DNA of 64,000 nt from Poteriospumella lacustris (Eukaryota > Sar > Chrysophyceae > Chromulinales > Dinobryaceae), in contig SMOI01000117.1 of NCBI GenBank assembly GCA_008000375.1, positions 16,316 through 80,315 on the forward strand. Reading direction: 5' to 3'. Below are positions 31,101 through 38,229 of this stretch, in pieces (the first letter of the stretch is position 1; every line of letters starts with the position of its first letter). The notes under the pieces were generated by a model. The model had not been told where the DNA came from, did no database searches, and saw only the letters and a list, made by a program, of their open reading frames with translations. The translations under genes were made by a program, and so were the position numbers.

Positions 31101-32868
31101 GAGCGAAAGACGACAAATGGCTGTGTGGAGAGAAGAGATGACGGTGCGGATATACTCCACAGATGTCGAGCTATGGCGACACAATGGTCGCGGATGGAAT
31201 CTAGACGCAGATACTGCACAAGCGAAGTCGATAGTTCACAAGCGTAGGCATGCGATCCACGCTCACGCCATCGTTACCGAAACGTCGCCAACGATGGTGA
31301 CGGAGGATATTACACATATTGTGCGCAATCCCGAAGCGACCGATAATGTTTGCGGATTATCGAAGGGTGTCGATCCCCACTCAGTCACCGCAGCGGTCCT
31401 GAAGGTGCTGTGGTCGACGGTATCGTCAACGGACTATGTGGTGACGATGCTGCGTCTCGCAGTGGTCGATGTCGTCGGCAGTCGTTATGGGTCACAAGCG
31501 AGACATGTTTGTCTGCTAGGACTATATCGCGCCTTCCCGGAAGTTGTATCTCTACGGCATCTATGGATTTGGAAGTGTGTGGTGGCATTTATGCTGCTGG
31601 CATGTAATGCTGGCGCATTGTACTACATCGTCAGCAAGGCAGCAGTGCGTGGATACGGATGGCAAGTTTCGTTTCTCAAAATCGCGGCAGTAGAGCGGTT
31701 TTGTGATGTAGTCGTGTTACAATGTCTAGAGATCGCGTTGTTTGACTTTGGGCTGTGTTGGTTGGTGCGTGAGGAACTTCGAGCTGTGGTGATCGACATG
31801 GCGAAAGCGGTAGAAGGTAACGATTTTGTGCTGAACGAAACGGCGCAAGCGCGAAGACAACCGTTGCGAAGTGTTGCTAGTCAACGACTAAATGCGATTT
31901 CACTAGAAATGGCGAGGCAATGGCCCGGCTTATCCGAGAGTCAATGGGTGGAGGCGTTGTTTGCGATCATGGAAACACAACCACTGCGACCGATGCTGTC
32001 CGAGAGACAAGGAACGCGACAGCGATTATTAGCGGTGCTGTCGCGTGGATCACTCGGAATCTGGGCAATGGTCGTGTCTGTTAGTGCTCCATTGGCTTTA
32101 GCGTGGCTTATGTATGTGTACGAAGTGTATGTGGATGGATGGTTACGGTCATTGTCCTTGACGTATCGCGTCGTGGTGGCGTTGGTGATGGTGGGATTAG
32201 TAGTGTTGCTCATCTTGCCATGGCAGACGATCCTCTGCCGAGGTAAATCAATGGAAGGTATGACACTGTCGAAGGTAGCTCCGCTGCCCCCCAACGACAG
32301 CGGGCAACCTGGGAACGAGCGTTTGATGAGCGAATCTGAACCAGAGACAGAGGATGAGCTTCCATCTTTCGTGTGGACAGTGGGCAGTGAAGATGCAGAC
32401 GAGAGTGCACCCAGCAGTTGGAGTCTCAGTGGTGGTAATATTAGTGAAGATGAAGGAAACAAATACACTGTGCTGGCGAATGGTTTCTCTGGCAGCAGTC
32501 CAAATAGTTCACACCAATCAACGCTGTCGTTCGAACATCGCGATGCGTATGGCAGTATTAATGAAAGCGACGTATTTGGATCAGAGATATTTAAGGAGGA
32601 CGATGAATACCTTGAAGAAGATGAGGTTGAGAAAGAGGAAGAATGTTACGAACATGGCGTTGGATCGTATGACACCGTGGACGAGAGACTATTTACCATG
32701 AGTCAGTCGGATGCGAATTCAGATTGGATTATGGATGACGAATGGTCAACTTCTGGTCATTTGGTAGAGGTGGTCGTGGAGCCATGTGCACCCTCTGCTG
32801 AAGGGAAAGATGACGCAATGATGGATGAGTGGAGTCATACTGGCGATAACTTGGACAGCGATGCATAA
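25195..32868 (+). CDS. PT-stalk, Asp-box propeller, multi-helix membrane protein (GPS-like; REJ-gene relative)
   Basis: 2,557 aa, one exon. ATG 25195; a second Met at residue 12 is possible. Order: hydrophobic N-terminal segment (about 18-45; signal anchor or signal peptide); about 13 Asp-box repeats (50-630: SVDGGTTW, STDGGTSW, SSNSGQTW and others); PT stalk (633-1381), including a 48-bp minisatellite; Asn/Ser-rich ectodomain with a GPS-like Cys cluster (about 1560-1640, ending ICRCG); helices near 1680-1700, 1819-1836, 1916-1937, 2121-2148, 2169-2192, 2289-2314 and 2323-2343; acidic cytosolic tail of about 210 aa. The loop between the second and third helices has CTVWTTQASCETRK...QSQCLW, the same pattern as the giant minus-strand protein, so the two are paralogues. 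It lacks a recognisable REJ segment. Surface sensing or adhesion is inference. Confidence 0.85.
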   Translation: MKGTRKGRIVDMKAGFWNLLNAFLFVVPTMYLVILISLPLSFSFCYFWNPVPVGVYKEWRGIAVSNNGQVVLSGAYSSYMYLSVDGGTTWTELISLGKKTWNCLAVSSAGTVQVAGSSYDSTFLYLSVDSGLTWRTITSKKSYWTSITMNSAGTKILASEDGIVWVSSNTGASWNSSYQSMESLSSNDAATTVFGCVSWSTRKSTDGGFTWSPLSKTCHADYTGSSALTVSADGQKVVSIYGTFHGTDPSEIYRSINGGSTWTTIRRIKDRIMLLSGSSDGSKLAIIIGSGRLETSINGGSSWVRQNSSGTSLWSALTYSGDGSKLFSVWTKGGDCLVVSPDDGASWTNLPVVAAAPFTAISGSNDGSFYVATEEYGIYVSTDGGTSWKHLRYAGKNPSVACSKNSSTMVVATTDNGVRMSTDLGLSWKYLSYGGSNAIQVAVSGNGTVQMLATNPGFIYISLNRGTTWAAKTSTSISWQSIACNEDGSKAIAAPTSGLLYTSSDFGSTWISRSILGSKSWADVAISSSGDTVVAVAKNSFIYTSSNSGQTWAQRTFKAQNWRSVACDRDCSQIIAAINPGRIYLSVDSGITWVSSTYESQAWSGLFMSADGSRVAGVVNEGFVYVGTPMTSCGPSSQPTSQPTRQPFNKPTGQPSRQPSSQPTRQPFAHPTMQPSRQPISLPSRMPSSQPTSQPTMQPISVPSAAPSLQPSTKPSSQPTSWPSGLPSSQPSSRPTRTPTSQPSLSPSTQPSSMPTRFPSGQPSTKPSVQPSTLPSSSPSSRPSASPSSQPTFGPSTAPSTTPSGQPTRQPSSRPSSDPSSLPSGQPTVTPSSCPSIQPSVIPTSQPSYAPSGLPSSKPSAQPSDQPSSIPTVNPSCIPSSQPTTQPSRHPTTQPSSTPTSHPSIIPTSVPTPDPTSQPSQSPSDQPSTSPSSQPTGYPSRIPSGHPSSRPSLPPSDQPTAVPSLQPAGSPSQHPTSQPTSHPSQTPSTSPTSVPSTFSTSHPSTSPTTNPVSLPSSQPTLSPTSVPSRQPSNSPTGYPTNQPSSNPSSQPSTQPTPRPSSQPSISPISSPSSQPSSQPSVSPSSSPSLQPSSWPSPQPSVSPSSLPSWRPSSQPSVSPSSLPSWRPSSQPSVSPSSLPSWRPSSQPSVSPSSLPSWRPSSQPSVSPSSLPSWRPSSQPSVSPSSLPSWRPSSQPSVSPSSLPSWRPSSQPSVSPSSLPSWRPSSQPSVSPSSLPSWRPSSQPSVSPSSLPSWRPSSQPSVSPSSLPSWRPSSQPSVSPSSLPSWRPSSQPSVSPSSSPSSQPSVSPSSLPSWRPSSQPSVSPSSLPSWWPSSQPSVSPSSLPSSQPSVSPSSLPSSQPSVSPSSLPSSQPLLQPTLRPSASHSMLSTSPSIEPSVGASLGDVVGKAVSLLLASFNGSSVSYSDGVTKVSLSVLRPTNATSNGTSSQLCVVTLPGSSTSLSIKPPSGRGSNAAVVVTTAEVESKHFTSSFTGNASTNATSSTVTLPSPVLMSSVITIQMSTISANGSLSTVKVPFFEATLSVTRSNRTKTNILAHNCTVGVVETVSIYCADTGIRMNLTCSGRMAVHVARQCPKPRAVCSVVDLSSSRVVSNDFCQALDVGPSVICRCGGSSSNSSAAVAAAGRVSVGVFQVYGAGSFAASITMASGLSASDVAAKSVMILSTFGCVWGVGVVLFLMSIRRASFAQLINKRTTESVPSSSVAMVKEMPLWILEPALLADLFPPFFRDDFDDEKRSVSQNGWKAWWEAWRGWWRVVSTCHPYVRMVRIIVGSSWHWNRSSCINNDSDVEEAMLDVVQALTSLTMACVLLALLYDYQYPEDDGSCTVWTTQASCETRKMLLDPFQSQCLWRPLSISSDDEVVVRQIVHGVVVESMIIRDTTTDGSTSPDCIFNGSNSSTIAFVLSFVITSLFAGILRQCLDRCMAVLTARQAAITTMASAVSKESESRPTVSERRQMAVWREEMTVRIYSTDVELWRHNGRGWNLDADTAQAKSIVHKRRHAIHAHAIVTETSPTMVTEDITHIVRNPEATDNVCGLSKGVDPHSVTAAVLKVLWSTVSSTDYVVTMLRLAVVDVVGSRYGSQARHVCLLGLYRAFPEVVSLRHLWIWKCVVAFMLLACNAGALYYIVSKAAVRGYGWQVSFLKIAAVERFCDVVVLQCLEIALFDFGLCWLVREELRAVVIDMAKAVEGNDFVLNETAQARRQPLRSVASQRLNAISLEMARQWPGLSESQWVEALFAIMETQPLRPMLSERQGTRQRLLAVLSRGSLGIWAMVVSVSAPLALAWLMYVYEVYVDGWLRSLSLTYRVVVALVMVGLVVLLILPWQTILCRGKSMEGMTLSKVAPLPPNDSGQPGNERLMSESEPETEDELPSFVWTVGSEDADESAPSSWSLSGGNISEDEGNKYTVLANGFSGSSPNSSHQSTLSFEHRDAYGSINESDVFGSEIFKEDDEYLEEDEVEKEEECYEHGVGSYDTVDERLFTMSQSDANSDWIMDDEWSTSGHLVEVVVEPCAPSAEGKDDAMMDEWSHTGDNLDSDA
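28501..29076 (+). repeat. 48-bp coding minisatellite, 12 tandem copies
   Basis: Units start every 48 bp from 28501 and encode the 16-residue period PSSLPSWRPSSQPSVS. Copies are nearly identical. Early units carry TCT and later ones TCG at one Ser codon, so the array grew in two blocks. More diverged, shorter units follow to about 29330. No spacers, so not CRISPR. Confidence 0.95.
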
Positions 32869-33591
32869 TTCGCTCGCCACTCTGTTAGTAATATGATCGT
32901 GGTATGTTAGTAATATGATGCATATGAGAGGGTACAGGCCTGGGGGTACAGGGGCGTTTATGAAGGAAATTGAGACCCAAACTGTTAGGATTCGGGTATT
33001 ATTAGTAAGGATCTTTCGTGAACACGAAACATGAAATTTTCCCAATGATAGAATAGTGCGGATTTGTGAAACCATGTTAGTAGTTCGCAAATCTGCTGTG
33101 TTAGTAATTTATCTTTGTTCTGCACGATGGAACCATCGTGGTGGACGAGGTGTATTTCCTGTTGTTTTAGCTGTGGCTTCTTTGTAGTTAGCTTTATGCA
33201 TAGCCAACTTTTAAATTTCTGATATCCCTTTTTCACTCTGCGTAAATACCCACCGCGACAAGAAATTCGTGACTGCATAGCTGCTGATAGCGTTCATGGT
33301 GAAAAGAAGCGATTGGAGAATCTATACTTTGTTGGTGTGCACCCGCAGGAGAGAAGCTACACCAGCAGGAGAGAACGAGCATTCGTATCAATGTTCCGGC
33401 GAAGCACAAGGTAAATCCACCGGCGTATGGCACAGAAGTGATCACAGGAAGATACCTTCCGGAAACACTTGCATCACCTAAAAATTCGGGTTTCCGGTTG
33501 GATAGTTCGAGGATACTAAAAGAATGAAATCTTTAAGTCAGTTAGTTGCCCTTGCATGACTTCCCTCATTAGCTAACTCAGAAAAAATATT
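32869..33591. other. Convergent 3' intergenic region with TTAGTA repeats
   Basis: 723 bp between two stop codons facing each other. Contains GTTAGTAATATGAT twice (near 32885 and 32909) and further TTAGTA words near 33001, 33078 and 33103. No coding signal; short ORFs here have no coding character. Confidence 0.5.
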
Positions 33592-34743
33592 TTACTTGCG
33601 AATAGGGAACTGAACTAGCCTAACTCGTGGGTGCTGTTGAGGGTCATAGGTCATCATCGCACGGGTCAATTCACGGAAACTGGCGTACTCCGTGGTGTAC
33701 TGATCATTCACTTCAGATGCATCGTTTGTCTGCTGAGGAATACGAGCCGCGATAGTCAAAGTATAATGTGCCATAAGCATATTCCATTCCTCCACTTCAT
33801 CCATGATCTCCAAATGGCTGATGCGATCTTTGTCAGCTTCGTCCAAAATGTTCTGATAGATGAACAGCATATCTTGACTATGCGCTTCTGTCCAACCCGA
33901 ATGCGACAAAAACCTTTCACATTGTGCTTCTGGAGTGGGGCAAGATTCAAATCCCGGCAACAAAAATCCCGCTTGGCGAAGGTTTCTGCGCATCATTTGC
34001 CCGTATGTGTCTTCAGGGTGCACCATGTCATAGGACATCCAAAGAGCCGGTGTCGATGGATCCAAAGCTTCGGAGAACAATGAAATTACGGCAGATGATT
34101 GATCAGAAGACAAGTAAACTAGGACGCATTCTGTGATAAACAATGTTGGGGAATGTGGAGAAAAGAGGCAGCCAGAGGATGAGAGCATCGCCTGCAGTGA
34201 TGCAATGTCCCGCATATCACATCCAATCAACTGAACTGTACCCAAATTTTCGAAAACAGAACGCTCCTGGTCCAATGGGCTCCGAAAGGATGAAGAAGAG
34301 GGAAGTGCAGGCGCCATAAACAGTCCGTTTTCCTCGGCAAGGTCGGTCAACAACTTCTGAATTGCGGGGATTTTTCTGTAAACTGATGCTTTCTTGCTAA
34401 TGACATCAGGGAAATCGACTTCAAATATTCTCAATGATTTTCGATGCTTCTCCAAAATTTCCAAGCCCAGAGGATCGTATCCAGACCCGAGAAAGACAAC
34501 TTGGCGTCCGTGGCTACACGACGACGTGGCTTCCATAAAGTGCTCAATAGTTTGCTCCTGGCTCTTTACTCTTGCATAGTATCCGCGATGCATCATTGCT
34601 GAACGTTTTTGAAACCTCGATGATGGCGATTCCAAATGTGATTTCATCGCTTCCGTGAAGGGACTCGATATGTATCCCATCTTGCATGCACTTAGCTTGC
34701 AAGAAAAGGCATCCACTGCCGTGAATTTCGTTTTTTCATCCAT
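33592..34743 (-). CDS. Leucine carboxyl methyltransferase (LCMT1/Ppm1-like)
   Basis: 383 aa, intronless, ATG at 34743. LCMT1 methylates the C-terminal leucine of the PP2A catalytic subunit using S-adenosylmethionine (family knowledge). Features: N-terminal SRFQKRSAMMHRGYYAR, the SAM-binding FLGSGYDPLGLEI (about residues 83-95), the acidic strand FEVDFPDVISKK, GCDMRD, and TLFITECVLVYLSSDQS, all as in LCMT. The C-terminal block EEWNMLMAHYTL is conserved in the family. A broken copy of its 3' end sits about 9 kb away at 24604-24817. Confidence 0.92.
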   Translation of the reverse strand: MDEKTKFTAVDAFSCKLSACKMGYISSPFTEAMKSHLESPSSRFQKRSAMMHRGYYARVKSQEQTIEHFMEATSSCSHGRQVVFLGSGYDPLGLEILEKHRKSLRIFEVDFPDVISKKASVYRKIPAIQKLLTDLAEENGLFMAPALPSSSSFRSPLDQERSVFENLGTVQLIGCDMRDIASLQAMLSSSGCLFSPHSPTLFITECVLVYLSSDQSSAVISLFSEALDPSTPALWMSYDMVHPEDTYGQMMRRNLRQAGFLLPGFESCPTPEAQCERFLSHSGWTEAHSQDMLFIYQNILDEADKDRISHLEIMDEVEEWNMLMAHYTLTIAARIPQQTNDASEVNDQYTTEYASFRELTRAMMTYDPQQHPRVRLVQFPIRK

Positions 34744-35117
34744 ATTTCAGTCAAAAGACGACAAAGTGAATCAATGATTAAGGGTCTCGAAACTACACTC
34801 GAAGGTATCAAACTGTGTTGTTTTGAACAAGTAACCAGTGAGAGAGGTCAGTCAATCAGCATGGAGCATCTTTCCATATTGTTCGGCTTTTTAAGGACCT
34901 ACTGCACAAAAACTACAAAGATAGCTGTAAAGTCCTTAAACCAGAAACGCCCCCGCCGATCAACCTCTTGTTACGTTGCCCACCCAGCGAAAACGAATGT
35001 TGTGAATATTTGCAAAGTCCAAATCGCATCTTCTCGGCGACTGGGAGGGAGAAATTGAATCTTCGTTCATCCATCGACAATAAAACACGTTGAAACGTGT
35101 TTGTTCAACAACGTACG
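34744..35117. promoter_or_regulatory. Divergent region LCMT / GARP-type gene
   Basis: 374 bp. Holds an inverted repeat (TTTAAGGAC near 34890 and GTCCTTAAA near 34932, about 33 nt apart). No RNA gene recognised. Confidence 0.4.
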
Positions 35118-35819
35118 ATGGATAAAAATGATTCACGGAAGCGTAGCAGGACAGCTAGGGAGATCGAGGAGGAAGAATCTTCCAAATATTTGAATGGTTC
35201 CTCAAATACCAATCCTGACAATAATTCCACATCAACCATGGATCCTCGTTTGTTCGATCTGCAGTTTCCCAAGGATCTTGAAATGGAGTTTGCCTCGGCA
35301 ATATTTGATTTGGGATTGAAACACGCATCTCCGAAAATTTTGATTCCGCTCATGCCCCAGGACGCCAATCTCAATACGGAGCACATCAAATCCCACTTAC
35401 AAAAGTATCGAATTCACAAGCAACGATCGAAAGAGGAATTTCAGCAGTTCTATGAAAAGTTCATTAAAGATCTATTTCAAGTGTGGGAGTCGCGACGATG
35501 CTGGGAACAATTTATGTCCGCCAATGCACAAAACAATTCTGGTTCACATCATTCGGCTCAAACCCTGAGTGAATCCTCTAGTCGAAGTGCCATGGTCAAT
35601 GATGATGACATCAAGGAAGAAGAAAGTCTACGAGATGAAAGTCGACAAGAGCGATTGCGAAAGAAAATCCGTCAATTGGTTGAACTGGAGGAGCAGCTTA
35701 CGCAATCAGCAGCTGTATTGCAGCAATGGAAGGAGACTGGGGCCCAAATTTTGCAACAAACTAATGAGTTACAGAGAGAAATTGTCGATACAACAAACAG
35801 CCTTGAGAAAATGAAGTAG
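35118..35819 (+). CDS. GARP/Myb SHLQKY-type putative transcription factor
   Basis: 233 aa. ATG at 35118 (an upstream in-frame GTG is ignored). Residues about 43-103 form one Myb/GARP-like helix bundle: FPKDLEMEFASAIFDLG...HASPKILIPLMP...LNTEHIKSHLQKYR. The SHLQKYR signature is typical of plant and algal GARP/PHR/ARR-B DNA-binding domains. An acidic Ser-rich linker follows, then a C-terminal coiled coil (about 172-233, LRKKIRQLVELEEQL...), which would allow dimers as in PHR1-type factors. The N-terminus has a basic SRKRSRTAR stretch, a possible nuclear signal. DNA target and pathway cannot be read from the sequence. Confidence 0.8.
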   Translation: MDKNDSRKRSRTAREIEEEESSKYLNGSSNTNPDNNSTSTMDPRLFDLQFPKDLEMEFASAIFDLGLKHASPKILIPLMPQDANLNTEHIKSHLQKYRIHKQRSKEEFQQFYEKFIKDLFQVWESRRCWEQFMSANAQNNSGSHHSAQTLSESSSRSAMVNDDDIKEEESLRDESRQERLRKKIRQLVELEEQLTQSAAVLQQWKETGAQILQQTNELQREIVDTTNSLEKMK

Positions 35820-35938
35820 TACCGTGGCTAATTGGTCTCCGCCTATTGTAAATAGTTGTATGTCTTCACCACTATGTGTTTATTTTGAAAGATAATTATG
35901 CAATCCTCAACAATTGATGTGTTATACAAAGGGAAGTC

Positions 35939-36479
35939 TTAATCGCTCTCAGTCTTAGATTCTTTCGCCGGTGGTAGGTCGTTGGCGTCATCATCTCCTT
36001 CTTCGCTTTCTCGAGTTCTCTTGCTAACGCGGCTGGACGATTTCGACTCAGCCGATCCTTCCTTTCGTGCTACTTCGTTTGATTTGGCTTTGGCAAATTG
36101 AATTCGCTACAACATACGACATGAAGTGGTGAGGCGATATTCAAACGAAAATGAAGAGGGCGGCCGTCTTACCAACTCCTTCCCGTAGAGCTTGAATCCT
36201 TGCTTTCCTTTCAATGCATTAGCGGCCGAAGAGGCGTTATCAAATATTACCCAAGCCTGAAGGATTGGAAAGAAGACGTGTCAGACGATCAATCACATTT
36301 CAGACGAGACCGTCTATTGCGCGTACCTGGCCTCTCATCTTCAAGCCTTTACAGGCAATGATTTGCCGAACCTTGCCATATTGTGAAAAGAGCATATACA
36401 AAAGCTTCTTCAAAGCATCCTTCTTGATTTTCTCGTTGATGTTGTTGATGTATAACGTTGGATGGGGATCTGCCTCCAT
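35939..36479 (-). CDS. U2B''/U1A-type spliceosomal snRNP protein
   Basis: 134 aa from three exons: 36479-36327, 36256-36173 and 36106-35939, with introns of 70 and 66 nt. The single RRM begins at once: HPTLYINNINEKIKKDALK (RNP2 = LYINNI), LFSQYGKV, MRGQAWVIF (RNP1), and FKLYGKELRIQFAKAKS. This closely follows U2B''/U1A (SNF) proteins, which bind U2 or U1 snRNA stem-loops. Only one RRM is present plus an acidic tail ending KTESD, whereas metazoan U1A/U2B'' have two RRMs. The open frame runs 68 codons upstream of this ATG to a possible acceptor at 36684, but family alignment favours ATG 36479 and a spliced 5' UTR. Confidence 0.88.
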
Positions 36480-36964
36480 TTTGCTGTTTGCGCTGATGAT
36501 TTCTGGAAAAAGAAACGCTGTTGTAAACCTCTCTGAAGCTGGGATTCTTCTCGCTTTGTCAAAAACGACAACTGATTTTCGATTAATTTGTGTCTGCTTC
36601 TGTTGCCCTTCAATGAATTGAGAACTCCTGAAATCGGCCCCTTTCTTTGTTGTCGATGGGCGATGGTCGTCGCGCGGCTTGGCCTATGCAGGGAGGAAAA
36701 AGAAACTTTGTATATGTCTTATTTAGATAAGTAGTAGATACTTATGTACAAATAGAGTTTCGAGCCAGCTGATCTTTTCGACGCGGCGAACAACCGCTGG
36801 ACGACTCGCTCTTTGGGAGGTCATTTTGTCAAGAAGTGCGTCAATACCTGAGGTCCATTTCATACCAATACGGCGGATACGATAGCCCACAACCTTTGCT
36901 ATAGCTTCACGAAAATTGAGGAAGTTTTGGATTTTTTTGGACAGTTAGCGAAAGGATATCAACG
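36480..36964. promoter_or_regulatory. Divergent region U2B'' / Vti1
   Basis: 485 bp. On the minus strand 36683-36480 is open in frame with U2B'' and preceded by a CATAG acceptor, and ATG 36824 begins a 25-codon frame that could splice in phase (TTT|GTACAT). This may be a spliced 5' UTR or a low-confidence N-terminal extension of 93 residues. Both promoters must lie here. Confidence 0.35.
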
Positions 36965-37731
36965 ATGGAACTGGATCGATTCAACAGATACGAAGAGGTA
37001 ACCTCGCCGACAATCCAATCAAACGGCTGCGCTGACCAATTCCGCTTGATTTTTCATTTGTAGAACTTCTTGAACTCGTCGAGAATCATCTCACGATCGA
37101 TCAACCAGCTCGAGAAGGCGAATGGAAATGTCGGTAAGTACCTTTTGTCTTACGCGTTTTTCTTTCGGTGCAACTTACAGTGTCTGCTCTTCAAGATCAA
37201 ATCGTCGCAGCGTCGGTTGAGATTGAAGGCGAGTTGTCGGAAGCCGAAGGATATTTGCGTGCCATGGACATTGAATTCCGTTCAATGACGTCGATGGAAA
37301 AGAGAGGTGCTCAATTGAAACTGAATGATTATCGAGAGGAGTTGAAGCAGCTACAGTCGACATACACAACATCTAAATTGAGTGCGGAGTCTATAGCACT
37401 TAAAGGTGGCCCATCGAGCCGAACGAAGCTGCTGAATGCAAATCAAAAGCTGGATAGCTCCACAGCCACGCTGGAACAGTCACGACAAATTTTGGCCAAT
37501 ACTCAGCAAGTAGGAGATACAGTGTTGACTGATTTGGAGACACAAAAGGAGACCCTGATGGATGCCCGCAATAAGGTGAAAGAAACGAAAGACTTTACTT
37601 CAGAAGCACGACGTGTGCTACGTATGATGGGCAACCGAGCCATTATTCATAAAATGTGTGTGATTTTCACCATCATTGCTCTTGGTGCAGCAATCGTTGC
37701 CACTGGTTACTATGGCGTCACCAAAAAGTAA
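36965..37731 (+). CDS. Vti1-like Qb-SNARE
   Basis: 217 aa from three exons: 36965-36997, 37064-37133 and 37181-37731. The second intron is only 47 nt. The protein starts MELDRFNRYEE and has an N-terminal helical bundle (Vti1 Habc-like, with IEGELSEAEGYLRAMDIEFRS), a SNARE motif (about 125-190: LDSSTATLEQSRQILANTQQVG...TLMDARNKVKETK) with Gln-containing zero layer region, and a C-terminal anchor (CVIFTIIALGAAIVATGYYG) with a short luminal tail. Vti1 proteins act in Golgi-endosome-vacuole membrane fusion (family knowledge). Confidence 0.85.
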
Positions 37732-38229
37732 ACGCTCTGCTTGTTCGATGGGGAATTCTGTTGCAAGGAAAACTTTGGTAGAGCAGTATTTTTTGTCCGC
37801 GGGCAAGAGGGAGGGATATTGATAGTGTTTTGTTTTTCTAGTGTAAAATGGCGAGGTTGCCGATTTTTTGAACAATTATTGTGACAACCGATGAGGTTGA
37901 TAGCAAACAGTACCGAGTTGGGTGTGTATGTGTGTCTGTTTGGGTCACTTCCACATGTTGTGACGGGTACGAGTGTAGAGCAAAAATACACCGGAAACCA
38001 ACGCGACCGTTCGATTGAATGGATTCCAAGCCTCGCCATTCACCCAGCAGTGGTTCCTTTGCACCAACTCAGCCAGGACAGTTGTGTGACCCATGGTGCA
38101 ACAACTAATGCGTCAACTGGACACTACCCCTCTCCAAAACGGTTGCGCTCGAGACAATTTCACAATTTACAAGACGAATACTCAGAAAAACAAACCAAAT
38201 CAAACCCACTATACATACCAATGAACCTC
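37732..38229. other. Convergent 3' region Vti1 / EF-hand gene
   Basis: 498 bp between facing stop codons. Short ORFs without coding character. Nothing recognised. Confidence 0.4.

Noticed and set aside
36725-36824. Short minus-strand ORF MTSQRASRPAVV... upstream of U2B''
   Set aside because: Could splice in frame to extend U2B'' by 93 residues, but U2B''/U1A proteins start right before the RRM exactly as at 36479, and the donor (GTACAT) is weak; more likely 5' UTR.
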